Source of the DNA: Lumbricus rubellus
Lineage: Eukaryota > Annelida > Clitellata > Crassiclitellata > Lumbricidae
Assembly (NCBI GenBank): GCA_945859605.1
Contig: OX243817.1
Location: 31,434,862-31,498,861 of the forward strand
DNA: 64,000 nt
Reading direction: 5' to 3'
The notes beneath the pieces are model-generated. The model searched no databases. It was not told the DNA's origin and saw nothing but the letters and a program-made list of their open reading frames with translations. Made by a program: the position numbers and the translations under genes. This document shows, one piece after another, positions 38,501 through 47,404 of the stretch; the first letter of the stretch is position 1, and each line of letters begins with the position of its first letter.

Positions 38501-41500
38501 ATGTGTTAAAATACTATTTATCCATGGTGTATGTGTGTCAATGTATTAAATTACTTTTTAAGTATGTGTGTATGTGCAAGCGTATTGAAATATCACTTCA
38601 CGCATGTTGTTTGGTCTTTATTATTACTTTGATAGGAATGTAGCCTACGTTCCTATCAGAGTAATAATAAAAACAAAACCAGAGACGTGCTTTGCTGCAC
38701 GTTGGGATTTTTTCCCAGAAAAAGTGAAGTTCAGTCAACAAGCAAAAAACCTCTTTTGTCGATCTGTGCTTCTCTCGTTTTTCGTCCGTTTCTCGATCTC
38801 TTCTCTTCTTTCCGTCTGTGTCTCTGTCATCCTTCTTTCTGTGGTCTCGATCAACACCATCCGCTTCCTCTGCCTACAGAAGAACAAACAAAAGCCAGCT
38901 CAAGCACGGCCTCGATCCCAGTTCATCAGTGTCCATCATTAACCCTTTACCCGTTTGCCCCAAGAATATCCGCTGAAAACACGGGCTCAATGAGAAAAAT
39001 GAAAGAGTAAAGGGTTAGTATTAACAGTCAGGTAATCCTGAGAGCCTTTCACTGGCAAGCGCTGTCAGTCACTTCATTTTCTTAGACTTTGAATATTATA
39101 AGGGCAACTCCTCTCCACAGTGCGGTTCCATTTACACACAACGCATTAATGAACAAATCTACCTAACGTGTGGCTGCACTTCGCTCAACCTATTAAACAC
39201 ACGAAATGCAGTTTGTAGCCGAAATAACAGGAAGGACGAGTAGAACGAAAATCTAGAAAAATCTTTCAGCACTGTTGGTTTTAAACTTGACCTCTGGATT
39301 GAAGGCCCAAGAAGCTAACTACTAGACAACTTCTAGATTGAAGGTCCAAGAAGCTAACTACTAGACAACTGTGTGCTTGCATTGCAATAACTGATTATAA
39401 TAACTGGCAGTTACTCATCTATAATGGTCAAGAAAAGAATAATAGCAATTTGTGTTTTACTTCACGACGTTTTCTTTCTTCTCGTCTTCTGCGTCTCTCA
39501 TCGTCGTCCTAACAACGTTGAGAAACAAAACAGTGCTGCTATTTCAAGAACAACATTAAGCAAAAATTAATGAGTTTGAGTACTTCTAGAGAGGACAACA
39601 GAATTGATGTTAAAGTAATGTTGTTCACTGTCATAACTAACAAGATATTTGGAGGCTCAACACCCAATATGTAGTGTTAAAGTGCAAGTTGATTAACTAA
39701 ACTTAATAGTTGTTTAACAATACTTAACCTTTACCACTCCTGAGTCTGCTCTCACCGGACAAATTTGGGCCGATTAATTAATTTGAATGGTAAGGGTTAA
39801 AACTCAAGAAATTGTAAGAAAAGAAGACATGTGTGATGAACAAATCAATTCATGATATCAACCGTTTAGCCAACAGTTAAAATTGTAAATGTAAATAGGT
39901 GTCCCTGTTAGCGAGATATTCATCCCTTAGGGCCTTCCTTGCTACCATCCGATTATGTGAAGCATATTGTACTATGACTATTCTGCCGTGCTAAGCAAAA
40001 AGACAGTAACTCAGACTGTTATGGTAAGGAGTCACTGTCTTTTTGCTTAGCACAGCATTAAAATGAATTGAACTAGCAAAAATTGAGACAGCAGAATATT
40101 TCACACTATTCAGATATCTAAATACCTCATCTCTCAAGCTATTCAGATATCTAAATACCACATCTCTCAAGCTATTCAGATATCTAAATACCTCATCTCT
40201 GTGCTTGGATGAGCTTGCCTTCTCCGAATCGCGACTCTCCTTTGTTTTAGATGATTTCGATTTATCTCGATCGTTGTCATCTCGTGGTCTCCTCTCTTTG
40301 TCATCTCGGTGTCTCTTCTCGTCATCTCGACGCCTCCTGTCACTGTCATCCGGAGGTCTTCCCTCGCGGTCATCTCGAGGTCTCCTTTCCTTGTCATCTC
40401 GATGCCTCCTGTCACCGTCATCTCTGTGCTTCTTCACGCTTTCATCTCTATGTCTCTTCTCCGGCTTCTCTCTGTCATCATCTAACGAATAACAAAACGA
40501 CTAAAAAACGTGAAAAGCATCTGTTGGTTTAGACAATGCAACTTTAATATCATTATCATTTAGTGAGATATTCATATCTCATTCGCTGCTCCTACATGAG
40601 GTTATTGTTAAGGCGCTATATAAATGTCCATATACATGCATACACACATTTACGCAGAACCAGTGTATCAGTTGCTGAGGGGTTGGAGATTCAACTTTCA
40701 ACCACTGACTAAAATTCACTCATATGTTGGGGTCAGAAAACTCATATATCTTATGAGCAGTCAGTTGTTTTGAGTGCAGCATATTAGCAACATTATAGGC
40801 CTAATCTGACCTGTGCTCAAGTACTTTGGTAATCTGTGAATGTTTCATCACTAAGTTTTTTATGACAGCTAAAACAATTGTAGGCCTATGGCTTTGTTTT
40901 GTCTTCATTAACAACAATGAATAATCCCGCTAATAAGGTAATATTATAATTTTTAGTAAGCTCATTCAATTGCAGGAACACAAAGATCATTGGGGGAAAA
41001 ACTTAATAATAGACAATCGACAAATAGAATACAATGTGAATCTAAATCAACAAATAAAGCAACTCTTAACTAATGATTTAACTAATAACTTAACTAATAA
41101 CTTAACTAATGAATTAATTAATGACTTAACTAAGGGCTTAACTAAGGGCTTGGCAGAACCACTGATCAGAAACATTAACTATTTAATATCAAGATGTGTT
41201 TTAAGTAGATATAGGTGAAGTTTATGCCTAAATAAGTTGGGATTGAAGACATGAAGGCGGAGAGTTCCAAAAATGGGAGCCAGTACACAGTATAGAGAAT
41301 TACAGACGAGTGTTGGTATGTGCATAGGTAGGGTCGTAAACAGTAAATTTTCAAGTTGGATAAGAGTGGCGAACAAAGGTAAGGCTACAGAATTCATTAA
41401 ACACAATAATTGGTAAAAGACCAAATTCTCCGATCTGTAAGTATGCGCCTAATATGATCGATTTTTTAAAATCCAAATTCTTGGAAGTACAGAGCGCTGT

Positions 41501-44500
41501 GGCCTCGACGAGGAGTATTAGCTATCTATCGGATTGCATATTTCTGAAGTCCTCCTTATTACACAATGTCCTTAACTTATAGTCATGAACCAACCACTCT
41601 GATTCGTTCTTAAATGAATGATGAGTACTAGTAGCCTGGCTAAGTATGGCATGAAAGTAACATGGTCAGGTATGGCATGAAGTAACATGGTCAGGTATGG
41701 CATGAAAGTAGCATGGTTAAGTATGGCATGAAAGTAGCATGGTTAAGTATGGCATGAAAGTAGCATGGTTAAGTATGGCATGAAAGCAACATGGTTGAGT
41801 ATGGCATGAAAGTAACATGGTAAAGTATGGCATGAAAGTAGCATGGTTAAGTATGGCATGAAAGTAGCATGTTAAGTATGGCATGAAAGTAGCATGCTTA
41901 AGTACGGCATGAAAGTAGCATGGTTAAGTATGGCATGAAAGTAGCATGGTTAAGTACGGCACGAAAGTAGCATGGTTAAGTATGGCACGAAAGTAGCATG
42001 GTTAAGTATGGCATGAAAGTAGCATGGTTAAGTATGGCATGAAAGTATGGTCGGGTTGAAGAAGAGAAGAGCAGGCCCTGAATCTAACCAAAGAGGCAGG
42101 CTCAGGCATTCATGGTATAAAGTGTTAGCAACTTCATTTTTTTAGCCTCAGCATACAGAGGCATGTTTCATCTACCCAGCGACAGTGCATGGTCAGTGTA
42201 CCTGTCATAGCTGAGCTGGCTACCTAGGTAAAAGATGGCAAGGAAATCTTGATGCAAATTTGTGTTCTGACACGGATTTTCATCAACCTCAGATCTTTTG
42301 GCAGACCGTCCTGAACACCAATCACCAGACTATCTTAGACCACTCCAGCAAGAGAACTGCTCATTAGTTTTATTTCAACCCACTATTTATGAGCTGAACA
42401 TGACCTGGAACAAAAAGTTCAAACATAAAAACAGTATTCTAACATCTAGAAAGCCTTAGCTAAAACGTTTAAACTTAACTGTAACTGAAGCGGTGAAGCA
42501 ATGAATCTTTCACGTAAAAAAGTGCAAATTAATTTAACGTAAATTTTGTAGCAACTTGCCTTGTCTTTTGGGTTTGCTTAAACTCGTTTTGTCATCTTTC
42601 ATCGTCTGCAGAAATAAACGCAAAAGCAAACCTTTGAAACAGTTTATGCGAAATTGGCATTAAAACAAGTGCTACTTATTTCTATCTCTAAAACTACGCA
42701 TAAATTAAGTAGACACAAGAAAAGATCTAAGAAAATAGACATTGCATTCAAAACAAAACACATCAATAAAATAACAAATTTCTCTTCAGAATTTAAAAAC
42801 AATCGAACACATTCACTGACGCACAAATTCCATAAAAATAATAAAAGCTTTTAAAATAAGAAATTAACAGTCACTATAAAAAAATGACACAGTGACACAA
42901 TTTAGCTCACCCTAATATGCTTTTCAAGTTCGCTAGCTTTCCAAGTATCCTCTTTATTCTAAAATGTGCATATAAATTAAACTGGTTTATTTAAAATAGT
43001 CTAAAATTAGAAGTTTATCAAATTTTCTTACTAACATTTTGATTATGGGAAATATTTTAGAAGCACTCATAAATGTGCTACAGGCTAAAACTTCAACTTC
43101 AGTCAAAACAATCGCTAATGTTTAAAACTTTATCTCTAGATCACACGTTTTCTTCAAGCAAATGCAATTAACTACATAGCATAATAGTGTTTTTCTGTTT
43201 ATTATCAATCTGGCTGGCTTACTTAGACACTTCATTTGCCGTTTTTGGTGCTAAACAGGGTTGTCAAGTAGCTGTAAGATAGGCTGACCAGATATTGGAA
43301 ACTAAAAACCGGGACGCTTCAATCAAGAAATAAAATTTTCATGTTGTCAATAAATAACATAATAGGGCCTAAAACTTGCATAAATATCTATTTTATGCTT
43401 GACATTTTGTAATAAGTCTATGAGGCTATAAGACTATAAGACAATTAAGACTAAGTGTATACTTTACTAGTATAAGTTAGAGACTAAGTGAAAGGTTTTA
43501 ATCAAATCACGCTTTTAAATTTAAAATTAAATTGTAAATTTATCGAATCAGTTCCTGAAATTTGGCATCTGAATGTATGCCTCTTAAAAGTTTGTCTGCT
43601 AACATCTATCCGTCTATCTGATCTATCATAACAAACTTTGCTTTTAAATTTAATTTTATTCTACATTTTATCAATTCATTCACTCATATTTGGAGCTTGA
43701 ATGTAGTCTATGGCATTGTATGCTTCTTAAAATTGTTTTGCCTGCCAATATTCTATCATAAAATTCAACGGTGTGGTATGCATAGGCCTAGCAGCAGCGA
43801 AATTATACTATTCTTTGCCTGGTTGTTTAGCTGTAAAATATTTCCCTAATGATGAAGAACTTGCTCTTGCACTAACAACGACCGTGTGCTTCTTAGTGGC
43901 AATGTGGTCATAATGTGCAAGTCAACTATTTCTGTTGTATCGCGGCGGCAGGTCAGACATCAATGACCATTGACCACATGTCATAATAATATTATTATTA
44001 GATCTAGCCTATATCGCAGAATCCCTATAGGCCTACTTACTATTATACCATCAGTCGCACTGCTGCACAAGAATAAAAGCTCGACCTTCAGGTCGTCGTT
44101 AAGAGAACATTTTCGTTTTGACATTTTATAGTTTTATTTCAGTAATTTAGTTTCAAAGAATGTTGTCAGTACGACAATAGGCCTAATTATGACGGATTTA
44201 GAACCGCCAGAGGTGTTACCGCAGTATGCATGTTAATGAATTAAAAAGTGAGATTACAAAATAATGAATCTACTCGCCAGATGCCAGTAGGCCTAGTAAA
44301 ATAAATTAAAAGTTGATAAAATAAGTAAGTATAATTATAATAGTATAATATAAATATATCTTTTATGTGATCACATGATAAACGCACATGAAATACACCA
44401 TGATCGTAAAGTCAGGTCAGATTTTTCAAAAACCGGGACATATTTAGAGTTTGGCCTACCTTTCCCGACAGCCGGGACAGCTGGCTGAAAACCGGGACTG

Positions 44501-44732
44501 TCCCGGGAAAACCGGGACGTCTGGTCACCCTACTGTAAGACCTTCAACAAAGAACCTGTTTCATAACGAAACGAAACAGGCGGTGATACCAAACGAGAAG
44601 TTTGTGTTTGTTAAATGTCATTGCATAAATACTTAATATCCATTTCACTTATCGTTTTCAATGCAGATGTTTACATTAGCAACCATAATATTGCAACAAA
44701 ATGCGACAGAAAATCACCTTAACGGGCGACAT
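20515..44732 (-). CDS. DYNC2I1: Dynein-2 intermediate chain 1 (WDR60), 30 coding exons, 994 aa
   Basis: Exons 5' to 3': 44732-44718, 42958-42911, 42605-42560, 40481-40192, 39508-39461, 38873-38751, 38394-38108, 37404-37386, 36530-36486, 36184-36077, 35216-35109, 34206-33943, 33589-33475, 32908-32823, 32100-31977, 31497-31418, 30991-30915, 30161-30086, 29625-29517, 29063-28991, 28704-28673, 28080-28025, 27733-27615, 26318-26222, 25343-25277, 24505-24447, 23665-23620, 23082-22905, 21390-21318, 20631-20515. The phases are continuous (2985 nt). The N terminus (KEDTWKASELEKHI) and AYVQTNEDN...IQTEEI...DKWSQHP are WDR60 hallmarks. Residues 25-300 are Arg/Asp/Glu-rich and disordered, two acidic YEDDF-type motifs follow, and residues about 575-935 are WD40 blades (WDLREPD, VFAGLEDG, IDFSPF, AGGSDGSIRLF). 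The human protein is 1066 aa. It is part of the dynein-2 motor for retrograde intraflagellar transport. Exon 3 uses a GC donor; exon 8 is 19 nt. Confidence 0.96.
21422..22351. mobile_element. Non-autonomous element with 33-bp inverted ends and long direct flanks
   Basis: Inverted arms AATTGAATACACGGGTGGAA (about 21460-21494) and their complement (22293-22325) carry the core CACGGGTGGAATAAAGCAC. Outside them AATTAGTCTTAATTAATTAA occurs at both 21422 and 22322, exactly 900 bp apart, as direct repeats. The interior has no long coding frame. It sits in the last-but-one region of DYNC2I1, in an intron. Confidence 0.7.
22536..22753. repeat. Two adjacent long palindromes in a SINE fragment
   Basis: 22536-22653 has a SINE head inverted on itself (GTTCATTGCCTTGCAGCCAG against its complement). 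22659-22753 is a near-perfect palindrome with ATGGATGTTTTGATGGGTGA arms closing on GTACACTGTAC. The combined unit would fold into two large hairpins. Intron of DYNC2I1. Confidence 0.85.
23170..23265 (+). repeat. SINE 3' tail
   Basis: GGCGCACTGGAGTCGGGAGC, GCCTCTGAATAG and GAAGGAGCGCTATATAAATG match the SINE tail family. A GAATGAATGAATG microsatellite ends it. Confidence 0.7.
24780..24962 (+). pseudogene. LINE reverse-transcriptase 3' end relic in DYNC2I1 intron
   Basis: Translates to a typical pol C terminus: RGRQRKTWMDNIKEDLK, then WRNFVQASSSYQ-like residues in another frame, ending in a (GAA)n tail. 5'-truncated, opposite orientation to the gene. Confidence 0.8.
25453..25689. mobile_element. 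TTAA palindrome with a nested hAT-type MITE
   Basis: TTAACCCTTTACCAATC and GATCGGTAAAGGGTTAA are the outer arms. A second element (25480-25633, 154 bp) lies inside, bounded by CATGGGCGGAGTTT and AAACTCCGCCCATG with exact 8-bp direct repeats TAGTGTAG (25472-25479 and 25634-25641). Order of insertion: palindrome first, MITE second. Confidence 0.9.
25480..25633. mobile_element. MITE, CATGGGCGGAGTTT family, copy 1
   Basis: 154 bp with perfect terminal inverted repeats CATGGGCGGAGTTT and an 8-bp target duplication TAGTGTAG. The interior contains GGGGCTAGGGGGAGCTAAGC and its near-complement, so the element folds nearly end to end. Copies 2 and 3 are at 47257-47404 and 52667-52824. Confidence 0.92.
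26456..27248. mobile_element. Tc1/mariner-type fold-back element with long inverted repeats
   Basis: TIRs begin CACTGTGTCCGG and are flanked by TA (26454-26455, 27249-27250). The arms extend about 220 bp, from GGTTAAAAAGTAGCCCCCAC to TGGAAAGTTCAATTTGTCGG and beyond. The roughly 350-bp centre is GC-richer with no intact transposase. It lies in the DYNC2I1 intron just upstream of exon 24 (26318-26222). Confidence 0.88.
32405..32480 (+). repeat. SINE 3' tail fragment
   Basis: GGTTGAACTGGGAGTACTTC, TGAGTAGGTTACCTTAAAGG and GCATTATATAAAAACTCC match the shared SINE tail. Intronic. Confidence 0.55.
33670..33935 (-). repeat. SINE-related repeat ending in (ATACA)n at a DYNC2I1 splice donor
   Basis: TATAGAGCGCCCCTTCAAG and CAGAGGCACTCACGACTCCAG are the SINE tail in inverse. 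A longer body follows, then GAGGTGCTATATAAATGACA and (ATACA)n ending about 8 bp short of the exon 12 donor (33941-33942). The insertion has come very close to the splice site without breaking it. Confidence 0.65.
34305..34460 (-). repeat. SINE-related fragment with TATTGTATTGTAT head
   Basis: TTGTATTGTATTGTATC then ATATAGTGCCTCCC and CAGAGGCGCTCCCAGCGC match the inverse SINE tail, with an unrelated body. Intron upstream of exon 12. Confidence 0.55.
34707..34865. repeat. 27-bp minisatellite
   Basis: About six units of AAAATTCTAAAGTCTATATT plus AAAATAG, 27 bp each, the last units diverged. In DYNC2I1 intron; the 9-residue open frame it creates is incidental. Confidence 0.9.
35005..35090. repeat. 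Dispersed repeat, CAGGCTTGGGACTGGCA family (copy 3)
   Basis: GCAGTTTAACGTCACTGTGT, AAATCATTAGCGACGCC and CCAGGCTTTGGACTGGCAG; the inverse of the 13917-14000 copy. It ends about 20 bp before exon 11 of DYNC2I1. Confidence 0.65.
35425..35639 (-). repeat. tRNA-derived SINE, full length
   Basis: Minus strand: GGGGCACGGTGGTATAGTGG, B box GGTTCGAATCC, ACCTTGGGCAAGTCCTTCAC, CTGCATTCTGGAGCGCCTC, GGGGCGCTATAACAAGTGC. Intron of DYNC2I1. Confidence 0.92.
35808..35850. repeat. Perfect 21-bp-arm hairpin
   Basis: AGACACTGAAATTTGAATAT plus A (35808-35828) against its exact complement (35830-35850) around a single T. Intronic; no known element. Confidence 0.9.
37803..38030 (+). repeat. tRNA-derived SINE, full length
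   Basis: GGGGCGTGGTGATGTAGTGG head, GGTTCGAATCC B box, ACCTTGGGCAAGTCCTTCAC, GTCCGCGCTGCAGCCGGGAG, AGGGGCGCTATAACAAGTGG tail. In DYNC2I1 intron between exons 8 and 7. Confidence 0.92.
38940..39018. repeat. TTAA-type palindromic element (copy 4)
   Basis: TTAACCCTTTACCCG at the left, GAGTAAAGGGTTAG at the right. About 79 bp with an inner hairpin-prone core. Confidence 0.7.
39723..39802. repeat. TTAA-type palindromic element (copy 5)
   Basis: TTAACCTTTACCAC and GGTAAGGGTTAA bound about 79 bp. A GGCCGATTAATTAATTTG core precedes the right arm. Confidence 0.7.
39988..40053. repeat. Inverted repeat, 20-bp arms
   Basis: GTGCTAAGCAAAAAGACAGT (39988-40007) is exactly complementary to 40034-40053 with a 26-base loop. 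It lies 40 bp downstream of the exon 4 donor repeats on the minus strand, in intron 4. Confidence 0.85.
40093..40191 (-). repeat. 33-bp triplication of the DYNC2I1 exon 4 splice donor
   Basis: Three tandem 33-bp units follow the exon 4 repeats. Each begins GTATTTAGATATCTGAATAG, and donors GATGAG|GTATTT, GATGTG|GTATTT and GATGAG|GTATTT place exon ends at 40192, 40159 and 40126. All stay in frame, so use of a downstream donor adds 11 or 22 residues (VFRYLNSLRDE-type units). A long Arg/Asp-rich exon lies upstream. Confidence 0.8.
40970..41160 (+). repeat. Degenerate 12-bp tandem repeat with open antisense frame
   Basis: CTTAACTAATAA-like units (about eight, partly degenerate) run 41045-41150. 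The + strand frame 40970-41218 reads LTNDLTNNLTNNLTNELIND, an amphipathic 4-residue periodicity. In an intron, opposite to DYNC2I1. It is probably not a gene. Confidence 0.55.
41643..42052. repeat. 26-bp minisatellite
   Basis: About 15 units of AAGTATGGCATGAAAGTAGC plus ATGGTT, with some short and substituted units. Intron of DYNC2I1. Confidence 0.93.
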
Positions 44733-44871
44733 GGCAAAATTATCATCAGTAAAGTAGCTATTTTCAATGTAACATAAGCTCCATAAATATATGTCCACTG
44801 TAAATTTAGGGAAATGAATTTATTTAAAATCAAAACAAAACCAGCGCCGCGGACTTGAGGTATGCGGTGGT

Positions 44872-44882
44872 TGCGCATGCGC
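44872..44882 (-). promoter_or_regulatory. NRF1-like site in putative DYNC2I1 promoter
   Basis: TGCGCATGCGC lies 140 bp upstream of the DYNC2I1 ATG (44732) in a locally GC-rich stretch with CAGCGCCGCGG. It matches the NRF1 consensus. The surrounding GGTTGCGCATGCGCTG loosely resembles an RFX X-box, which would suit a ciliary gene, but the match is imperfect. Confidence 0.45.
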
Positions 44883-44999
44883 TGTTTAACAGCAGAGTAT
44901 AGTCTCTGTTTTGAGTAGCACTCAATGACGTAACCGTATCAGCTGGAATAGATCTAAGAATTACATGGAATTATAGCACAGTATAAATAATAATTTATA

Positions 45000-45330
45000 C
45001 CCTCCGGATAGTCTAGACCGGTAGCCTATATTCCATCCTGGGAAAATAGATTATTTCATCGCCCAGGAGAGCTTTAAGGGAGAATAGAATATCACGTGAC
45101 GCCGGCCGGTAGAGTAATGGATAGCCTAACACGCTGGCGTAGCATAGCCTATGTACGAGAGGTAGCAAGTTCGAGCCCCCGTTGGGCGGACATGCTTTGT
45201 AGGCTGCTATTAGCGCCGTGTATTGCAGGCTGTCTGTTCAGTTTGATGTTAATTAAGATTACTGCTTAAATTGTACATGTAAAGCGCAGTAGGCTACGTG
45301 CGTTTGCAGGCGTCGAATTAAAGAGAAAAG
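45000..45330 (+). repeat. tRNA-derived SINE of a second family
   Basis: From 45103, GCCGGCCGGTAGAGTAATGG is an A-box-like head, and GGTAGCAAGTTCGAGCCCCC contains a B-box-like GTTCGAGCC. The body continues through GTAGGCTGCTATTAGCGCC. The preceding 45000-45100 block (CCTATATTCCATCC) recurs at 54283-54425. A tRNA-like start is probable. Confidence 0.7.
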
Positions 45331-45689
45331 ATAGGATTGGATTAGGATAGAAATTCTTAAGGAAGTGATGAGGTTTGGATTTGGAGTGGAAGATCTGTGG
45401 GGTGATTAGGTCTACCAATTTACCATAGACGCTAGCCTAAAGGAAGACGATGATGCTCGAGCGAGTGGAGGTTTTAGTGACCGCGTAGGCCTATAGGCTC
45501 GAGATTTAGGATATCGAGAATTCAGAATGTGATGGTAGTTATAAAATAGTCTATATCTCCAGAGTTGAAGTGTAGATTTAATCATGAGTCTATTAGGCTT
45601 AGTGACCGGTCGGAGAACTGAAGGAATAGGCCTATAAATAATCAATTATAGGCCCAGGCATGTATGCAGGGTGACAGAACAATTAGGCC

Positions 45690-45818
45690 CACCCCGGACA
45701 ATAACCTCCCGGACAATTACCCCTGGAACAATTACCCCTGGACAATTGCCCCGGACAATGAAACCCTAGAATAATTACCCCCGGACAATTACCCCTGGAC
45801 AATTACCCCAATGCTGAA
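45690..45818. repeat. Short tandem repeat, about 14-15 bp
   Basis: Eight or so imperfect units of GGACAATTACCCCT, C-rich on this strand. Confidence 0.9.
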
Positions 45819-45961
45819 TGTATAACATAATATAGGCCTACATAGATACATAAATATTTCTGTGTACTGTTTTAATTCATACACATATTATGTGCATGCG
45901 TGTATGCATTTATGTACAGTATGTACATATGTAGCCTATGTGTATGTAAGTTTCTTTTTAT

Positions 45962-46027
45962 GCATGTATGTATGTATGTATGTATGTATGTATGTATGTA
46001 TGTATGTATGTATGTATGTATGTATGT
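45962..46027. repeat. (ATGT)n microsatellite
   Basis: About 16 pure tetranucleotide units between intergenic sequences. Confidence 0.98.
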
Positions 46028-46357
46028 AGGCCTCTTTTATTCTATGTGTAGGCCTATGAGTTTATACTCAATGCCGCATGATGCATAAGTGTGTGTATGT
46101 ATGTATGCACGTAGCCTATGTCTGTAAATATGCATATTTTTAGAATTGCACAACTTCTTCTTTCATAATATGACCCATCCTCCATGGCAAAATTACTTCA
46201 AATCGGAGGACAATGACCTTTTTTGCTAGTTTTAACTGTAGGCCTACATAGGCCTATAATTATGTGTTTCTACAACTGCACAAATCCATTTAGAACTGCA
46301 CTTTTTGTGTACAAGTGCACGTTAAAAAGTCCTGCTGCATGATAATGTAGGCCTACT

Positions 46358-46408
46358 CTGTAACCGCCTGCGATCTGTCAACCGGATTGTTGAATACACG
46401 AAAATCAT
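46358..46408 (+). repeat. SINE-2 tail fragment
   Basis: GATCTGTCAACCGGATTGTTGAATACACGA is the tail also at 8590-8640. Confidence 0.6.
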
Positions 46409-46584
46409 TAGGCCTATAAAATTAATTATTAATAATAACAAAGCACACGAGATCTCTTAGTTATTCCTCCATTGCCTAAGCATGTTAGGAACCAGGTCCG
46501 CATTTGCGCAGGACCTATAGGTGCTAAGAAGTTAGAACCCGGACCCGGACTCACATCATTAGGCCTATGGTTTTTTGCCGTTTT

Positions 46585-46657
46585 AATAACGACCCTGCCA
46601 TTTTAAAGATGAATAGTGTCGCCCTCTTCCTTTATCCAGGCTTGGGACTGGCACTGA
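46585..46657. repeat. Dispersed repeat, CAGGCTTGGGACTGGCA family (copy 4)
   Basis: GTCGCCCTCTTCCTTTATCC then AGGCTTGGGACTGGCACTGA, the same order as 35005-35090. Confidence 0.6.
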
Positions 46658-46875
46658 CATATAATTATTTGATAGGTCCGCAGTTATAGGCAGGGTTTAA
46701 AGTGGGTGCATGAGACACACCTGGAAACGGCGTTCCCACTGCTCTCGAAATTCTTGACTTGCGTTCCCAATGCTGATCATGATGGAACGTACGCTGGAAA
46801 CACATGCGATCCAATAAAACTCTTCATCAGCGTTCCCACTGCTCACAATCAGTGTTCCCAATGCTCACCCAAGTG

Positions 46876-47013
46876 CAGGGTGAGAATTGCCGGGGGTTGG
46901 GGGTTCAACCCCCAGTCTTTCTTAGAGCCCCATGTTAAAGTATGTTTTTCATACCCCATTTCAAGTTTATCATAGGCCAACCCCCCAGTTATTTTTCCAC
47001 AATTCTCATACTG
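46876..47013. mobile_element. MITE, CAGTATGA/CAGGGTGA family, copy 2
   Basis: 138 bp from CAGGGTGAGAATTG to CAATTCTCATACTG, flanked by exact 8-bp direct repeats CCCAAGTG (46868-46875, 47014-47021). It is the inverse of the copy at 7423-7566. Confidence 0.9.
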
Positions 47014-47256
47014 CCCAAGTGACCCAAATCACTTTAACCACTGGTTATAGGCTATGCAGAGTTGTAGACCTACGTACGTGGTAGACCAGTGGGTTGTCTC
47101 TGCAATAACCGTGGTTCAGCTGTTCAATTTGGTGGGTTTTGCGCCAAGATCAATGAAGGAATCTTTGCTTTGTGTTCTGTGATGTGTATACGCTACCCTA
47201 GCGACTGCTTTTGCCTTGGGGCCTCTTCAGTCGTTCTTCTCTAGCTCAAGTGTGCT

Positions 47257-47404
47257 CATGGGCGGAGTTTGGTTTCCGTTCTTGTGGGGGGGGGGGGGGG
47301 CTAACCCCGAAAAATGATACCATTTTTATGATAGAAAAGTTGAATCTGGGCCTTGTTGGAGGGGCTTAGCCCCCCCCCCCAGCCTCTGATAAACTCCGCC
47401 CATG
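47257..47404. mobile_element. MITE, CATGGGCGGAGTTT family, copy 2
   Basis: 148 bp, TIR CATGGGCGGAGTTTGG, exact 8-bp direct repeats AGTGTGCT (47249-47256, 47405-47412). The internal run of 16 G is expanded relative to the other copies. Confidence 0.92.

Noticed and set aside
40205..40532. Plus-strand Ser/Arg/Leu-rich frames
   Set aside because: Antisense of exon 4 of DYNC2I1, whose repetitive codons leave several frames open.
41643..42052. Possible CRISPR-like array
   Set aside because: Units are contiguous 26-bp tandem repeats without unique spacers, in a eukaryotic intron.
45900..46088. 62-aa frame over the (ATGT) tract
   Set aside because: A microsatellite artefact.
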